Assembly (NCBI RefSeq): GCF_023149035.1
Contig: NZ_JAHXMY010000002.1
Coordinates: forward strand, 558,001 to 622,000
Direction: 5' to 3'
Source: Microbacterium sp. EYE_78
GTDB lineage: Bacteria > Actinomycetota > Actinomycetes > Actinomycetales > Microbacteriaceae
DNA: 64,000 nucleotides
The notes beneath the pieces were generated by a model. That model had not been told where the DNA came from and did no database searches. It was given only the letters and a program-made list of their open reading frames with translations. The translations under genes were made by a program, and so were the position numbers. Of this stretch, positions 8,730 through 16,947 are shown piece by piece (the stretch's first letter is position 1; each line of letters begins with the position of its first letter).

Positions 8730-9854
8730 TCAGCGCCGCGTCGAGACGGTGACGGTGAACTTCGCGTTCCGGGCGACCTGGCGCGTGGCGCCGACGAGCC
8801 GCTCGAGGTCGGCGCGATAGCGCATCCCCGAGTTCCAGACGCACCACAGCTCGCCGCCGGGGCGCAACACCCGAGCGGCATCGGCGAACAGACGCGGGGC
8901 CAGCCGGTCGGTGACCGCGGCTCCGCTGTGGAACGGCGGGTTCAGGGCGATGAACGACGCGGATGCCGTCGCCCGCCCCGCGAGCAGATCGTCGCGGACC
9001 ACGTCCACACGGTCGGAGACGCCGTTCGCCGCGGCGGTCGCGCGCGCCGACGCCACCGCTGCCGCCGATTGATCGGACGCGTGGACGCTCGCCTCCGGAT
9101 GCCGCAGGGCGAGGTGGGCGGCGACGACACCGGTCCCGCAGGCGAAGTCGATGTAGGGATCGTCCGGGGTACCGCCCGCGGGCGAGGCGGGGAGGTGTGC
9201 CAGCAGCAGACGGGTGCCGACATCGAGTCGGGCACCCGCGAACGCTCCGCCGAAGGCGCGGATCTCGAGGCCGTCCTCGCTGCCCGCAGCGGGCGCGAGG
9301 TCGTGGCCGTCATGGGGTTCTCGGGCGATGAGGACGCGCGATTTCTGCCGCGCGAGCGAGACGTCGAGCCTCGCGAAGGACTCGCGGAGGACGTCGTTCA
9401 TCGCCGTCGTCATGTGCTTCAGTCGGCCACCCGCGACCACGACGACGTCGGGCGATGCGTGCGCGGCGATGAGGGCCGCGACGTCGCGCAGCGCGTCGAG
9501 GGACCGGGGGAGTCGAAGGAGCACGACGTGCGCCCCGCGGACGGCTGCGGAGTCGAGCGCGACGACGTCGATCGCCTCGGCGAGGCCCAGTGCCGACGCG
9601 TTGGCGGCGATGGCCCGCTCACCTGCCAGGGCGTCCTGGTGGACCCGGACCCCCCGGGCGCCGTCGAAGGCCGCCGCGAGGGTCAACGCGCCGTACGCGT
9701 CGCCGAGGACGACGACCGAACCGTCCGGTGCACACGCACGGACGGCGGCCGACTCGTCGAGGATGAGCCTGTCCGCGGCATCCGACGCCACGAGGCCGAG
9801 ACCTTCGACGTCGGGCCGGCGCGAGAGCCGGTCGAACGGGAAGGGGCTGCGCAC
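8730..9854 (-). CDS. RsmC/RlmG-like class I SAM-dependent methyltransferase
   Basis: 374 residues in two methyltransferase-like halves, the architecture of 16S/23S rRNA guanine-N2 methyltransferases. The N-terminal half has a degenerate Rossmann fold. The C-terminal half has the active SAM site: D-F-A-C-G-T-G-V-V-A (about residue 245), then the catalytic N-P-P-F-H-S-G (about 310) that defines exocyclic-amine RNA/DNA methyltransferases. I chose the GTG at 9854 (V-R-S-P-F-P-F-D) because a TACGCT -10 box lies exactly 6 nt upstream; an in-frame ATG at 9884 would add 10 residues. The exact rRNA target cannot be read from sequence. Confidence 0.82.
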   Translation of the reverse strand: MRSPFPFDRLSRRPDVEGLGLVASDAADRLILDESAAVRACAPDGSVVVLGDAYGALTLAAAFDGARGVRVHQDALAGERAIAANASALGLAEAIDVVALDSAAVRGAHVVLLRLPRSLDALRDVAALIAAHASPDVVVVAGGRLKHMTTAMNDVLRESFARLDVSLARQKSRVLIAREPHDGHDLAPAAGSEDGLEIRAFGGAFAGARLDVGTRLLLAHLPASPAGGTPDDPYIDFACGTGVVAAHLALRHPEASVHASDQSAAAVASARATAAANGVSDRVDVVRDDLLAGRATASASFIALNPPFHSGAAVTDRLAPRLFADAARVLRPGGELWCVWNSGMRYRADLERLVGATRQVARNAKFTVTVSTRR

Positions 9855-9860
9855 CCGTCC

Positions 9861-9866
9861 AGCGTA
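9861..9866 (-). promoter_or_regulatory. -10 box deciding the methyltransferase start
   Basis: TACGCT on the minus strand, 6 nt from the GTG at 9854. If used, the ATG at 9884 would lie upstream of the transcript, so the shorter protein is the product. Confidence 0.45.
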
Positions 9867-9957
9867 GGCGAGCCCGCTCGTCATGCCGGGGTGCGGTGTG
9901 CTGTCACGGCCGGGCTGCCCTGCTGTCAAGACCGGACTGCGCCGGGCGCGACGCGGG

Positions 9958-9963
9958 CATACT
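9958..9963 (+). promoter_or_regulatory. -10 box of the second DoxX-like gene (leaderless)
   Basis: CATACT lies 6 nt before the ATG at 9970. It keeps the important A at position 2 and T at position 6. Confidence 0.4.
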
Positions 9964-9969
9964 CGGGCC

Positions 9970-10350
9970 ATGAAGACACTCGCTCGCTGGACCCTCGCCG
10001 GTGCCATGGTGTTCGCAGGACTCAGCCACCTCTTCTGGGCGCGCAAGGAGTTTCAGGCGCAGGTGCCCGACCTCGTGACGGACGTCCTGCCGATCGACAA
10101 GGACGGGGTCGTGGTCGCATCCGGTGCGGTCGAGATGATGCTGGGTGCCGCGCTCGTCGCGCTGCCCGAGGAACGGCGCAGGGTGGGGGTCATCCTCGCC
10201 GCCTTCTTCATCGCCATCTTCCCCGGCAACATCGGACAGGCGCTCGGCGAGAAGGACGGTTTCGGCCTCGACAGCGCGAAGGCCAGGTGGGGCCGGCTGC
10301 TGTTCCAGCCGGTGCTCGTCGCCTGGGCGCTGTGGTCGACGCGAGAGTAG
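9970..10350 (+). CDS. DoxX-like membrane protein (paralogue 2)
   Basis: 126 residues and about four membrane segments. Aligned with the protein at 7818 it shares K-D-x-V-V-V, G-A-A-L-V-A-L-P-E-E-R-R-R-V-G, F-P-G-N-I and the terminal Q-P-V-L-V-A-W-A-L-W-S-T-R. The pair are diverged duplicates 2 kb apart. This copy stands alone, divergent from the methyltransferase gene. Its last codons form the first unit of an 18-bp tandem repeat that continues past the stop. Function is unknown. Confidence 0.75.
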   Translation: MKTLARWTLAGAMVFAGLSHLFWARKEFQAQVPDLVTDVLPIDKDGVVVASGAVEMMLGAALVALPEERRRVGVILAAFFIAIFPGNIGQALGEKDGFGLDSAKARWGRLLFQPVLVAWALWSTRE

Positions 10351-10406
10351 GGGTCGACGCGGGAGGAGGGGTCGACGCGGGAGTAGGGGTCGACGCGGGA
10401 CGACGG
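10335..10406 (+). repeat. Four tandem copies of an 18-bp unit
   Basis: The unit GTCGACGCGGGAGTAGGG begins at 10335, 10353, 10371 and 10389, with 1-4 changes per copy. The first copy encodes the C-terminal S-T-R-E-stop of the DoxX-like protein, the next two are non-coding, and the last runs into the terminator stem. It looks like slippage that pushed the terminator away from the stop codon. Confidence 0.85.
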
Positions 10407-10441
10407 AGCCCCCGCCTCGAGAGGCGGGGGCTCCGTCGTCC
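10398..10441. terminator. Strong bidirectional terminator hairpin
   Basis: A perfect 21-bp inverted repeat (10398-10418 with 10421-10441) with only GA between the arms sits between two convergent genes: the DoxX-like gene (stop 10350) and the sugar permease gene (stop 10456). It should end transcription from both sides. Confidence 0.85.
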
Positions 10442-10455
10442 GTTCGTCGCCGTGG

Positions 10456-11730
10456 TCAGCTCCGAACGCCGCCGGCGCGCAGGCGGGACAGCGCATCGAC
10501 GGTGGCGGCGAGGATCAGGACGCCGCCGGTGACGAGCAGGTTCACACCGGCATCCATCCGCAACAGGCCGAGACCGTTGATGATGACGGCGATGACGAGC
10601 GCGCCGATGGCGGCGTGGACGAGCCGGCCGCGTCCGCCGAAGAGGCTGACGCCGCCGACCACGGCCGCCGCGACTCCGGAGAGCACGATGTCCCGGCCGA
10701 CAGCCCCGTCGACCGAGCCGATGCGCGCCTGGGCGAACAGCAGCGACAGGACGGCGAGTCCCGACGCGATGACGAAGCACCACCACTTCACCCATCGCAC
10801 CTTGATGCCGGCGCGTCGAGCAGCCTCGGCGTTGCCGCCGATCGCGTACACGTAGCGACCGAACTTCGTGCGGTCGAGGACGAAGGTGCCGACGAACAGC
10901 ACGGCGAGCACGACCGGGACGATGATCGGCACACCCTCGACGGGGATGACCGACTGCGACCGATTGAGGTTCAGCACGAGGACGGCGATGCCGCCGAGGA
11001 CGGCGATCACCGCGAGCTTCGCCCACACGAGTGCGATCGGTCGGTTCGGGACGCCCGCCCGCCGACGACGCGCGCGATCCCAGAAGGACATGCCTCCGGA
11101 GATGAGCAGCATGACCGCCAGCATGACCCAGCCGCCCCAGACCGGCAGGCGACCGTTCTGGAGCGCGATGATCTCCGGTGCCTGGATCGGGTAGAGGCCG
11201 CCGGCGCCGATGATCATGAGGGTCAGGCCCTGGTAGCCGAGGAACAGGCCGAGGGTGACGACGAAGGACGGGATGCCGACGCGAGCCACCAGGAAGCCGA
11301 TGAGGGCGCCGGTGAGCAGGCCCACCCCGAAGCCCGCGGCCAGCGCGATCGGCCAGGGGATGTCGAAGCGGACGTTGAGGACGACGAACGCCGCCATCCC
11401 GACGCCGCCCGTGACACCCGCAGACAGATCGATCTCGCCCAGCAGCAGCACGAACACGAGTGCCATGCCGAGGACCACCAGGGAGGCTGCCTGGTTCATG
11501 AGGTTCGCGAAGTTGACCGCCGTGAAGAAGTAGGGGCTCAGCGCCCCGAACAGCACGGCGAGCAGGACGAGACCGCCGACGGCAGGGAGCGCGCCCATGT
11601 CGCCGCTGCGGACGCGCTGCAGCCACGCATTGATCTGATCTCCGACGCCACCCTCGACGCCGCTGCCGATCAGGTCGCTCGAGACCGGGTCGGGCGCAGC
11701 CGCTGTCCGGGTGCTGGTGCTGGCGCTCAT
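10456..11730 (-). CDS. Xylose-type sugar ABC transporter permease
   Basis: 424 residues, with about ten hydrophobic segments after a ~45-residue cytoplasmic N-terminus. Family marks are G-E-I-D-L-S-A-G near residue 97, G-I-P-S-F-V-V-T-L-G near 150, a Y-A-I-G-G-N-A-E-A-A-R-R-A-G-I loop near 300 (contact with the ATPase), and G-G-V-S-L-F-G-G-R-G near 360. This is the XylH branch of ribose/xylose permeases; its length and long middle loop match XylH rather than RbsC. The ATG overlaps the ATPase stop (ATGA). It is the last gene of the operon that starts at 13685 and ends at a strong terminator. Confidence 0.88.
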   Translation of the reverse strand: MSASTSTRTAAAPDPVSSDLIGSGVEGGVGDQINAWLQRVRSGDMGALPAVGGLVLLAVLFGALSPYFFTAVNFANLMNQAASLVVLGMALVFVLLLGEIDLSAGVTGGVGMAAFVVLNVRFDIPWPIALAAGFGVGLLTGALIGFLVARVGIPSFVVTLGLFLGYQGLTLMIIGAGGLYPIQAPEIIALQNGRLPVWGGWVMLAVMLLISGGMSFWDRARRRRAGVPNRPIALVWAKLAVIAVLGGIAVLVLNLNRSQSVIPVEGVPIIVPVVLAVLFVGTFVLDRTKFGRYVYAIGGNAEAARRAGIKVRWVKWWCFVIASGLAVLSLLFAQARIGSVDGAVGRDIVLSGVAAAVVGGVSLFGGRGRLVHAAIGALVIAVIINGLGLLRMDAGVNLLVTGGVLILAATVDALSRLRAGGVRS

Positions 11731-12515
11731 GCGTCTCCTCCGACGGGGATGGTGGACGTGCCGACGAGTTCGACGCCGGGAGGCACCTTGGTGCCGGTGA
11801 TGTAGCCGACGATGTCGTCGCGGGTGGTCTCGGCGGTGGGGACCTGAGCCACCATCTGGCCGAGGTAGAGGACCGCGATGTCGTCGGCGACCGCGAAGAC
11901 GTCGACGAGGTTGTGGCTGATGAGGACCACCGCGACGCCCTGGTCCGCGAGGCGGCGAACGAGGTTGAGCACCTGCTCGGTCTGCGCCACGCCGAGTGCG
12001 GCGGTCGGTTCGTCCAGGATGACGACCCGAGCCTTCTTCAGGACTGCGCGCGCGATCGCGACCGTCTGGCGCTGGCCCCCGGAGAGACTCGAGACCTTCT
12101 GTCGCACGCTCTTCACGGTGCGGACCGAGAGCGAGCGGAGCGTGTCGGATGCCTCCCGCTCCATCAGGCCCTCATTGAAGGTCCCCGCCGTCACCTCCTC
12201 GCGGCCGAGGAACATGTTCTGGACGATGTCGAGGTTGTCGCACAGGGCCAGGTCCTGGTAAACGACCTCGATGCCGAGCGCCGCGGCCTCGCGCGGTGTG
12301 CGCAGGGCGTGCTCCTCGCCATCGACGAGCACCTCCCCGCTGTCGTAGGGCTGCACGCCGGCGAGGCCCTTGATGAGGGTGGACTTGCCGGCGCCGTTGT
12401 CGCCGACGAGGGCCGTCACCGTGCCCGGACGGACGAGCAGGTCGACGCCCTTGAGGACGCTGACGGGGCCGAAGGACTTCGTGACGCGGCGCAACTGGAT
12501 GATGGGTTCGCTCAT
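11727..12515 (-). CDS. Sugar ABC transporter ATP-binding protein (single-domain XylG type)
   Basis: 262 residues with one complete nucleotide-binding domain: Walker A G-D-N-G-A-G-K-S-T (about residue 38), Q-loop Y-Q-D-L-A-L, signature L-S-G-G-Q-R-Q-T-V (about 143), Walker B V-V-I-L-D-E-P-T-A-A-L-G, and switch His in L-I-S-H-N. E. coli XylG and RbsA carry two such domains in one chain; this protein has one and would have to dimerise. It follows the binding-protein gene after a 78-bp gap that holds a 16-bp hairpin, with an AGGAG ribosome site before its ATG. Confidence 0.88.
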   Translation of the reverse strand: MSEPIIQLRRVTKSFGPVSVLKGVDLLVRPGTVTALVGDNGAGKSTLIKGLAGVQPYDSGEVLVDGEEHALRTPREAAALGIEVVYQDLALCDNLDIVQNMFLGREEVTAGTFNEGLMEREASDTLRSLSVRTVKSVRQKVSSLSGGQRQTVAIARAVLKKARVVILDEPTAALGVAQTEQVLNLVRRLADQGVAVVLISHNLVDVFAVADDIAVLYLGQMVAQVPTAETTRDDIVGYITGTKVPPGVELVGTSTIPVGGDA

Positions 12516-12551
12516 GCGGGTCTCCTGGGAGGTCGAAGATGGCGGGAGGAA

Positions 12552-12586
12552 GGGGAGGGGATGCCGCGGCGCGGCATCCCCTCCCC
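12552..12586 (-). terminator. Intercistronic 16-bp hairpin after the binding-protein gene
   Basis: A perfect inverted repeat (12552-12567 with 12571-12586, loop GGC) begins 7 nt after the binding-protein stop and ends 36 nt before the ATPase start. It probably acts as an attenuator or 3' stabiliser that keeps the binding protein in excess over the membrane complex. Confidence 0.65.
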
Positions 12587-12593
12587 GCTCAGA

Positions 12594-13685
12594 TCACTCG
12601 ACGCCGAACTCGGAGCACTTGTCGGCGAGGCTCACGCCGTCGATGTCGCCCGAGCAGATGTCGTCGGCGGAGGCGTCACCGGCGGCGACGACATCCTTGA
12701 CCTGCTCCGGGCCCACCAGCTGCGGCGTCACCGCGATGTAGGGGGTGCCGTCCTCCAGCTCCTGGTCGGCCGACGGGGTGTCACCGCTCAGCAGTGCAGT
12801 GGCGACCTCGACGGCGGCATCCGCCTCGTCCTTCACGGGCTTGTAGACCGTCGCGGTCTGCCAGCCGGCGAGGATGTTGCGGAGGCCCTCGACGTTCGCG
12901 TCCTGGCCCGAGACCGCGACGCCCTCGATGCCGCGGTCCTGCAGCACCTTGATGACGCCGTCGGCGTTGGTGTCGTTGGCAGCCCACACGCCGTCGACGG
13001 TGCCGCCGTTGGCGGTGAGGGCCTGCTCGAAGTTGGTCTGGCTCTTCGCGCCGTCCCACACCCCCGGAGGCTCGGCGACCGGCTTGACGCCGGCGGCCTC
13101 CATGACCTCCACCGCCCCGGAGCGGAACATCGCGGCATTGCCGTCGGTCGGGTCGCCGCCCATGTAGAAGACGGCTGCGGTCTTGGGGTCCTTGCCGGCC
13201 TTCTCGAGACCGTCGAGGACCGTCTGGCCCTCGAGGCGGCCGACCTCGACGTTGTCGAACGAGACGTAGTAGTCCGCGCCCTCGAACGGACGGTCGTACG
13301 CGATGACCGGGATGCCCTGGCCCTTCGCCTTGGTGGCGACGCCGGCCGCGGCGCCGTTGTAGTCGACGAGCAGCATGACGCCGCAGCCCTGCGTGAGCTG
13401 CTGGTCGGCGATCGTCGTGTACTTCGACGTGTCGCCCTGCGCGTTCTGGATGTCGACCTCGAACCCCGCACCTTCGAGGCCTTCCTGGAGGTACTTGCGG
13501 TCGAAGTTCTCCCAGCGGGGGGAGGACGCAGCGTCGGGCAGGATGACGCAGGCGCGGCCGGCCGCAGCCGGTTCCTCACCTCCGCCGGTGCCGCCGGGAG
13601 CGGGCGTGCCCGAGCTGGCACAGCCGGCGAGCAGGAGCGCAGCGGCACCCGCGAGGGCAGCTGCAGCGGACAGGGACTTCTTCAT
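12594..13685 (-). CDS. Xylose-type sugar ABC transporter substrate-binding lipoprotein
   Basis: 363 residues. A lipoprotein signal (M-K-K-S-L, hydrophobic stretch, lipobox L-L-L-A-G-C with Cys about residue 22) is followed by a Gly/Pro linker and a periplasmic-binding-protein type 1 fold. XylF-like marks are W-E-N-F-D, V-I-A-Y-D-R-P, Y-Y-V-S-F-D-N-V-E-V-G, W-A-A-N-D-T-N-A-D-G and V-S-G-Q-D-A-N. It captures a pentose or hexose outside the cell and delivers it to the permease at 10456. It is first in its operon, with a good -35/-10 promoter at 13740-13768 and a GAAAGG ribosome site. The exact sugar is inferred from family only. Confidence 0.88.
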   Translation of the reverse strand: MKKSLSAAAALAGAAALLLAGCASSGTPAPGGTGGGEEPAAAGRACVILPDAASSPRWENFDRKYLQEGLEGAGFEVDIQNAQGDTSKYTTIADQQLTQGCGVMLLVDYNGAAAGVATKAKGQGIPVIAYDRPFEGADYYVSFDNVEVGRLEGQTVLDGLEKAGKDPKTAAVFYMGGDPTDGNAAMFRSGAVEVMEAAGVKPVAEPPGVWDGAKSQTNFEQALTANGGTVDGVWAANDTNADGVIKVLQDRGIEGVAVSGQDANVEGLRNILAGWQTATVYKPVKDEADAAVEVATALLSGDTPSADQELEDGTPYIAVTPQLVGPEQVKDVVAAGDASADDICSGDIDGVSLADKCSEFGVE

Positions 13686-13739
13686 CGTTCGCCTTTCGAC
13701 AGTGAAAATCGAGCGGGCGCGACATCGCGCTTGACGATG

Positions 13740-13778
13740 ATCTTGATGTGTTCACGAATTGAAGTCAAGATGTGAACA
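13740..13778 (-). promoter_or_regulatory. Promoter and candidate operator of the first xylose-type ABC operon
   Basis: On the minus strand, -35 TTGACT (13763-13768) and -10 CAAGAT (13740-13745) are 17 bp apart. An inverted repeat TGTTCAC (13749-13755) / GTGAACA (13772-13778), 16 bp apart, brackets the -35 box. A repressor bound there would block RNA polymerase. The nearby ROK regulator is the obvious candidate. Confidence 0.55.
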
Positions 13779-13850
13779 TAACGCTTTCGTCACCGCCGAC
13801 CTCCCGACATCCGAGCGGCGAAGAGGCGCCGCCGCGCGCGCCCTGGCGGT

Positions 13851-15038
13851 CTACGCCCGACCCGACGTCGCGCGTGTGCGGCGCGTCAGGGCATCCAGGG
13901 CGACGGCGAACAGCAGCACCCCTCCGGTCACCATGAACTGGACGGCGGAGCTCAGGTTGACGAGCGTCAGCCCCGCGGAGATCGCCTGGATGACCACCAC
14001 TCCGAGGAGGGCGGCGAACGCCGAACCACGCCCACCGAAGAGCGACGCGCCGCCGATGATCGCCGCGGCGATGGCGTTGAGATTCGCGTCGGCTGCGCCC
14101 GAGCTCTGGTTGGCCGCACCGAGCTTCGCGGCCGCCAGGACGCCGCCGGTCGCCGCCAACGCGGAGCAGAGCATGAACACCGAGACGACGACACGGTCGA
14201 CGCGGATGCCGGCCCGTCGGGCCGCTTCGATCGACCCTCCGACGGCGTACACCGAGCGCCCCCAGCGGGTCCGCGTGAGTGCCAGGTGGGCGATCACCAC
14301 GAAGACGACGAACAGGGCGAACATCACCCCGACGCCTCGAGACAGCCCGAGGTACCAGCATCCGCCGACGAGGCCGATGAGCAGCAGGGAGCCGCGGATC
14401 AGGATGGGGATGGCGCCGCTGCTCTCGAGATCGGCCGCGGCACGCCGCTGCGCGCGTCGCAGCAGCGTCGCGGTGTAGGCGACCGCGGTCAGGACCGCCA
14501 GGACGTAGGCGAGCCAGTCGGGGAGGTACGCCTGCTGGGCGAACTGGACGATCCAGGAATCGAAGGGGATGTTCACCGACCCGGCGTCGCCGAGGATCCA
14601 CAACTGGACGCCGAGAAGACCGAGCAGGCCCGCGAGCGTGACGACGAAGCTCGGCAGGCCGAGCGTCGTCCGAAGGAAGCCGAAGACGGCGCCGACCACG
14701 CACCCCGCGGCGATCGCCGCGACGACGGCGAGCGCGATCGGCCAGCCCTGCTGCACCCCGGCCACCGCCAGGATGGCCGCCGCGACGCCCGACATCGACC
14801 CCACCGAGAGGTCGATCTCGCCGATGAGGAGCACGAGGACGATGCCGAGGGAGATCGTCCCGATCGCCGCGCACTGCATCAGCAGATCGCTCAGATGCCT
14901 GCTGGTGAGGAACACCGGGTTGAGCGCCTGGAAGACGATCGCGATGACGACCAACGAGGCGACCACCGGCATCCGACCGACGTCGCCGGCCCGCACACGC
15001 GCCACCACACGGTCGATCACACCGCCCTCGGGGCTCAT
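13851..15038 (-). CDS. Xylose-type sugar ABC transporter permease (second system)
   Basis: 395 residues, about ten membrane segments, paralogous to the permease at 10456: G-E-I-D-L-S-V-G, G-L-P-S-F-V-V-T-L-A, Y-A-V-G-G-S-I-E-A-A-R-R-A-G-I and G-G-A-S-L-F-G-G-R-G. A basic loop R-R-A-Q-R-R-A-A lies mid-protein, as in the other copy. The ATG overlaps the ATPase stop by ATGA. It is the last gene of a four-gene operon in which every junction overlaps, and it ends with TAG. The 65 bp downstream to the next promoter hold no convincing terminator. Confidence 0.88.
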   Translation of the reverse strand: MSPEGGVIDRVVARVRAGDVGRMPVVASLVVIAIVFQALNPVFLTSRHLSDLLMQCAAIGTISLGIVLVLLIGEIDLSVGSMSGVAAAILAVAGVQQGWPIALAVVAAIAAGCVVGAVFGFLRTTLGLPSFVVTLAGLLGLLGVQLWILGDAGSVNIPFDSWIVQFAQQAYLPDWLAYVLAVLTAVAYTATLLRRAQRRAAADLESSGAIPILIRGSLLLIGLVGGCWYLGLSRGVGVMFALFVVFVVIAHLALTRTRWGRSVYAVGGSIEAARRAGIRVDRVVVSVFMLCSALAATGGVLAAAKLGAANQSSGAADANLNAIAAAIIGGASLFGGRGSAFAALLGVVVIQAISAGLTLVNLSSAVQFMVTGGVLLFAVALDALTRRTRATSGRA

Positions 15039-15898
15039 GACCCGTCCTCGAGCCGGCGGAGGGGGATCACCGGAGCATGCGAATCGCCCTCGTCCGTGGT
15101 CGGGGTCTCGGGCGGTGCGAGGGGACGCGACGGATCGAGGGCCCCGGTGATCGCGGCGATGAGGATCTCGGTCGTCGCTTCTTCGCCGTCGAACTCCCCG
15201 TTGTTGCGTCCGAGGCGGAGGACGACGATGCGGTCGGCCACCGCGAGGACGTCGGTGAGGTTGTGGCTGATGAGCACGACACCGTGGCCGCGGTCCCGAA
15301 GGCGTTCGATGAGGTTCAGCACTTCCGCGGTCTGCGCCACGCCGAGCGCGGCCGTCGGCTCGTCGAGGATGACGATCCGCGGTTCGCCGATCAGGGACCG
15401 GGCGATGGCCACCGTCTGTCGCTGGCCGCCCGAGAGCGCCGACACCGGGACCCGCACGGACGGGATCTTGGCTGCGAGTTCACGCAGCAGCATCCAGGTG
15501 CGCTCCTCCATGCCGACCTCGTCGAGCCTGCCCTGCTCGGTGAGCTCGCGGCCGAGCCACAGATTCGCGACGACGTCGAGGTTCTCGCACAGGGCGAGGT
15601 CCTGGAAGACCGTGGCCACCCCCAGGTCCTGGGCGTCTGCGGGGCTGCCGATGTGGACCCGCTCCCCGTCCAGCTCGATCGTGCCCTCGTCGGGCGGGTG
15701 GACCCCGGCGAGGATCTTCACGAGGGTCGACTTGCCCGCTCCGTTGTCGCCCACGAGCGCGACGACCTCGCCCTCGCGGACGCGGAAGTCGACGCCGCTC
15801 AGGGCGCGGACGGCACCGAAGCGCTTGTCGATGCCGCGCATCGACAGGACGTGGTCGCCGGTTCGGCGGGACGAGACGCTCACGCGGTCCTCTCTCAT
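15035..15898 (-). CDS. Sugar ABC transporter ATP-binding protein (second system, single domain)
   Basis: 287 residues, one nucleotide-binding domain: Walker A G-D-N-G-A-G-K-S-T-L-V-K (about residue 49), Q-D-L-A-L-C-E-N-L-D, signature L-S-G-G-Q-R-Q-T-V-A (about 154), Walker B I-V-I-L-D-E-P-T and L-I-S-H-N. It is closely similar to the ATPase at 11727 but has a ~30-residue Pro/Thr-rich C-terminal tail. The ATG at 15898 forms ATGA with the binding-protein stop, which supports this start over the long upstream open frame that runs inside the neighbouring gene. Confidence 0.88.
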   Translation of the reverse strand: MREDRVSVSSRRTGDHVLSMRGIDKRFGAVRALSGVDFRVREGEVVALVGDNGAGKSTLVKILAGVHPPDEGTIELDGERVHIGSPADAQDLGVATVFQDLALCENLDVVANLWLGRELTEQGRLDEVGMEERTWMLLRELAAKIPSVRVPVSALSGGQRQTVAIARSLIGEPRIVILDEPTAALGVAQTAEVLNLIERLRDRGHGVVLISHNLTDVLAVADRIVVLRLGRNNGEFDGEEATTEILIAAITGALDPSRPLAPPETPTTDEGDSHAPVIPLRRLEDGS

Positions 15899-16947
15899 TC
15901 CAGCCCTGCGGCTGCGCAGGCCTCGGCGTACGCGGGCGTGCAGATGTCGGCGACGGTCCAGAATCCGTCGGCCACGACCGTCTCGGCGATGTCGTCCACC
16001 GTCACCGCGACAGGCTCGAGGAGCGTGGCGGGGATGCCGTCGATGGTCGTCGCCGCGTCGACGTCGTCCCCGTTCAGCAGCGCCACGGCGGCATCCGCGG
16101 CGATCGTCGCCTGCGCGCGCAGCGCCTTGTAGACCGTCATGTACTGATCGCCCGAGACGATGCGCTGCAGCGCGCTGAGCTCGGCATCCTGGCCGGTGAC
16201 GACGGGGAAGGGGGTGACGTCTGCGGCGCGCAGGGCGGCGACCGCACCGCTGGCGGTCCCGTCGTTCGCCGCGTAGACGCCGACCACCTCGTCGCCGTAC
16301 TGGGCGAGCTGCCCGGCGACCCACGCCTGCGCCTTGTCGGGGCTCCAGTCGGGCGTGTCGTACTCAGCGAGCACGCGCAGGCCCGCCTCGGCGACGACCC
16401 GACGCGCCCCCTCGCGGAACTGCCCCGCATTGCTGTCGGTGGGTGCGCCGTGGACCATCAGGATGCCGCCGTCCTCCTCGCCGCGAGCGGTGAGCTCATC
16501 GACGAGCGCCTCCGCCTGGAGCTCGCCCACGCGCTCGTTGTCGAAGGACACGTAGAACGCGGGGGTGCCGCCGCCGACGATCATCCGGTCGTAGGCGATC
16601 ACCGGGACGCCTTCCGCGGTCGCGGACGCCAGGATGGAGGCCGCGGCCCGCCCGTCGACCGGATCGAGGACGAGCACCCGGGCACCCGCGGCGAGGGCCG
16701 ACTCCGCCTGCTGCTGCTGACGCGCGGCATCCTGATCCGCGTTCGTGTAGAGGACCTCGACGTCACCCAGCTCGGCGACGCGCGCCTCGAAGACGGGACG
16801 GTCGAACGTCTCGTAGCGGGCGGTCTTCTTGTCGGGCAGCAGGAGGGCGATCGTGGCCTCGCCCGAACCGTTGTCGGGCAGAGCGCAGCCCGACAGCGCG
16901 GCGCCCGCGACCACGACGACGAGGAGGGCGGCGATCACCCGCCTCAT
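15895..16947 (-). CDS. Xylose-type sugar-binding lipoprotein (second system)
   Basis: 350 residues. The signal peptide M-R-R-V-I-A-A-L-L-V-V-V-V ends in lipobox L-S-G-C at residue 20. The body shows XylF-like V-I-A-Y-D-R-M-I, F-Y-V-S-F-D-N-E-R-V-G-E-L-Q-A, A-A-N-D-G-T-A-S-G and V-T-G-Q-D-A-E. It is more like E. coli XylF around Y-V-S-F-D-N-E-R-V-G than the first copy is. The ATG at 16947 overlaps the ROK gene stop (ATGA), so binding protein and regulator are co-translated. This is unusual because the regulator is normally made in much smaller amounts. Confidence 0.88.
   Translation of the reverse strand: MRRVIAALLVVVVAGAALSGCALPDNGSGEATIALLLPDKKTARYETFDRPVFEARVAELGDVEVLYTNADQDAARQQQQAESALAAGARVLVLDPVDGRAAASILASATAEGVPVIAYDRMIVGGGTPAFYVSFDNERVGELQAEALVDELTARGEEDGGILMVHGAPTDSNAGQFREGARRVVAEAGLRVLAEYDTPDWSPDKAQAWVAGQLAQYGDEVVGVYAANDGTASGAVAALRAADVTPFPVVTGQDAELSALQRIVSGDQYMTVYKALRAQATIAADAAVALLNGDDVDAATTIDGIPATLLEPVAVTVDDIAETVVADGFWTVADICTPAYAEACAAAGLE

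Noticed and set aside
9855..9884. ATG start for the RsmC-like methyltransferase at 9884
   Set aside because: The TACGCT -10 box lies between it and the GTG at 9854, and the extra ten residues are not typical of the family.
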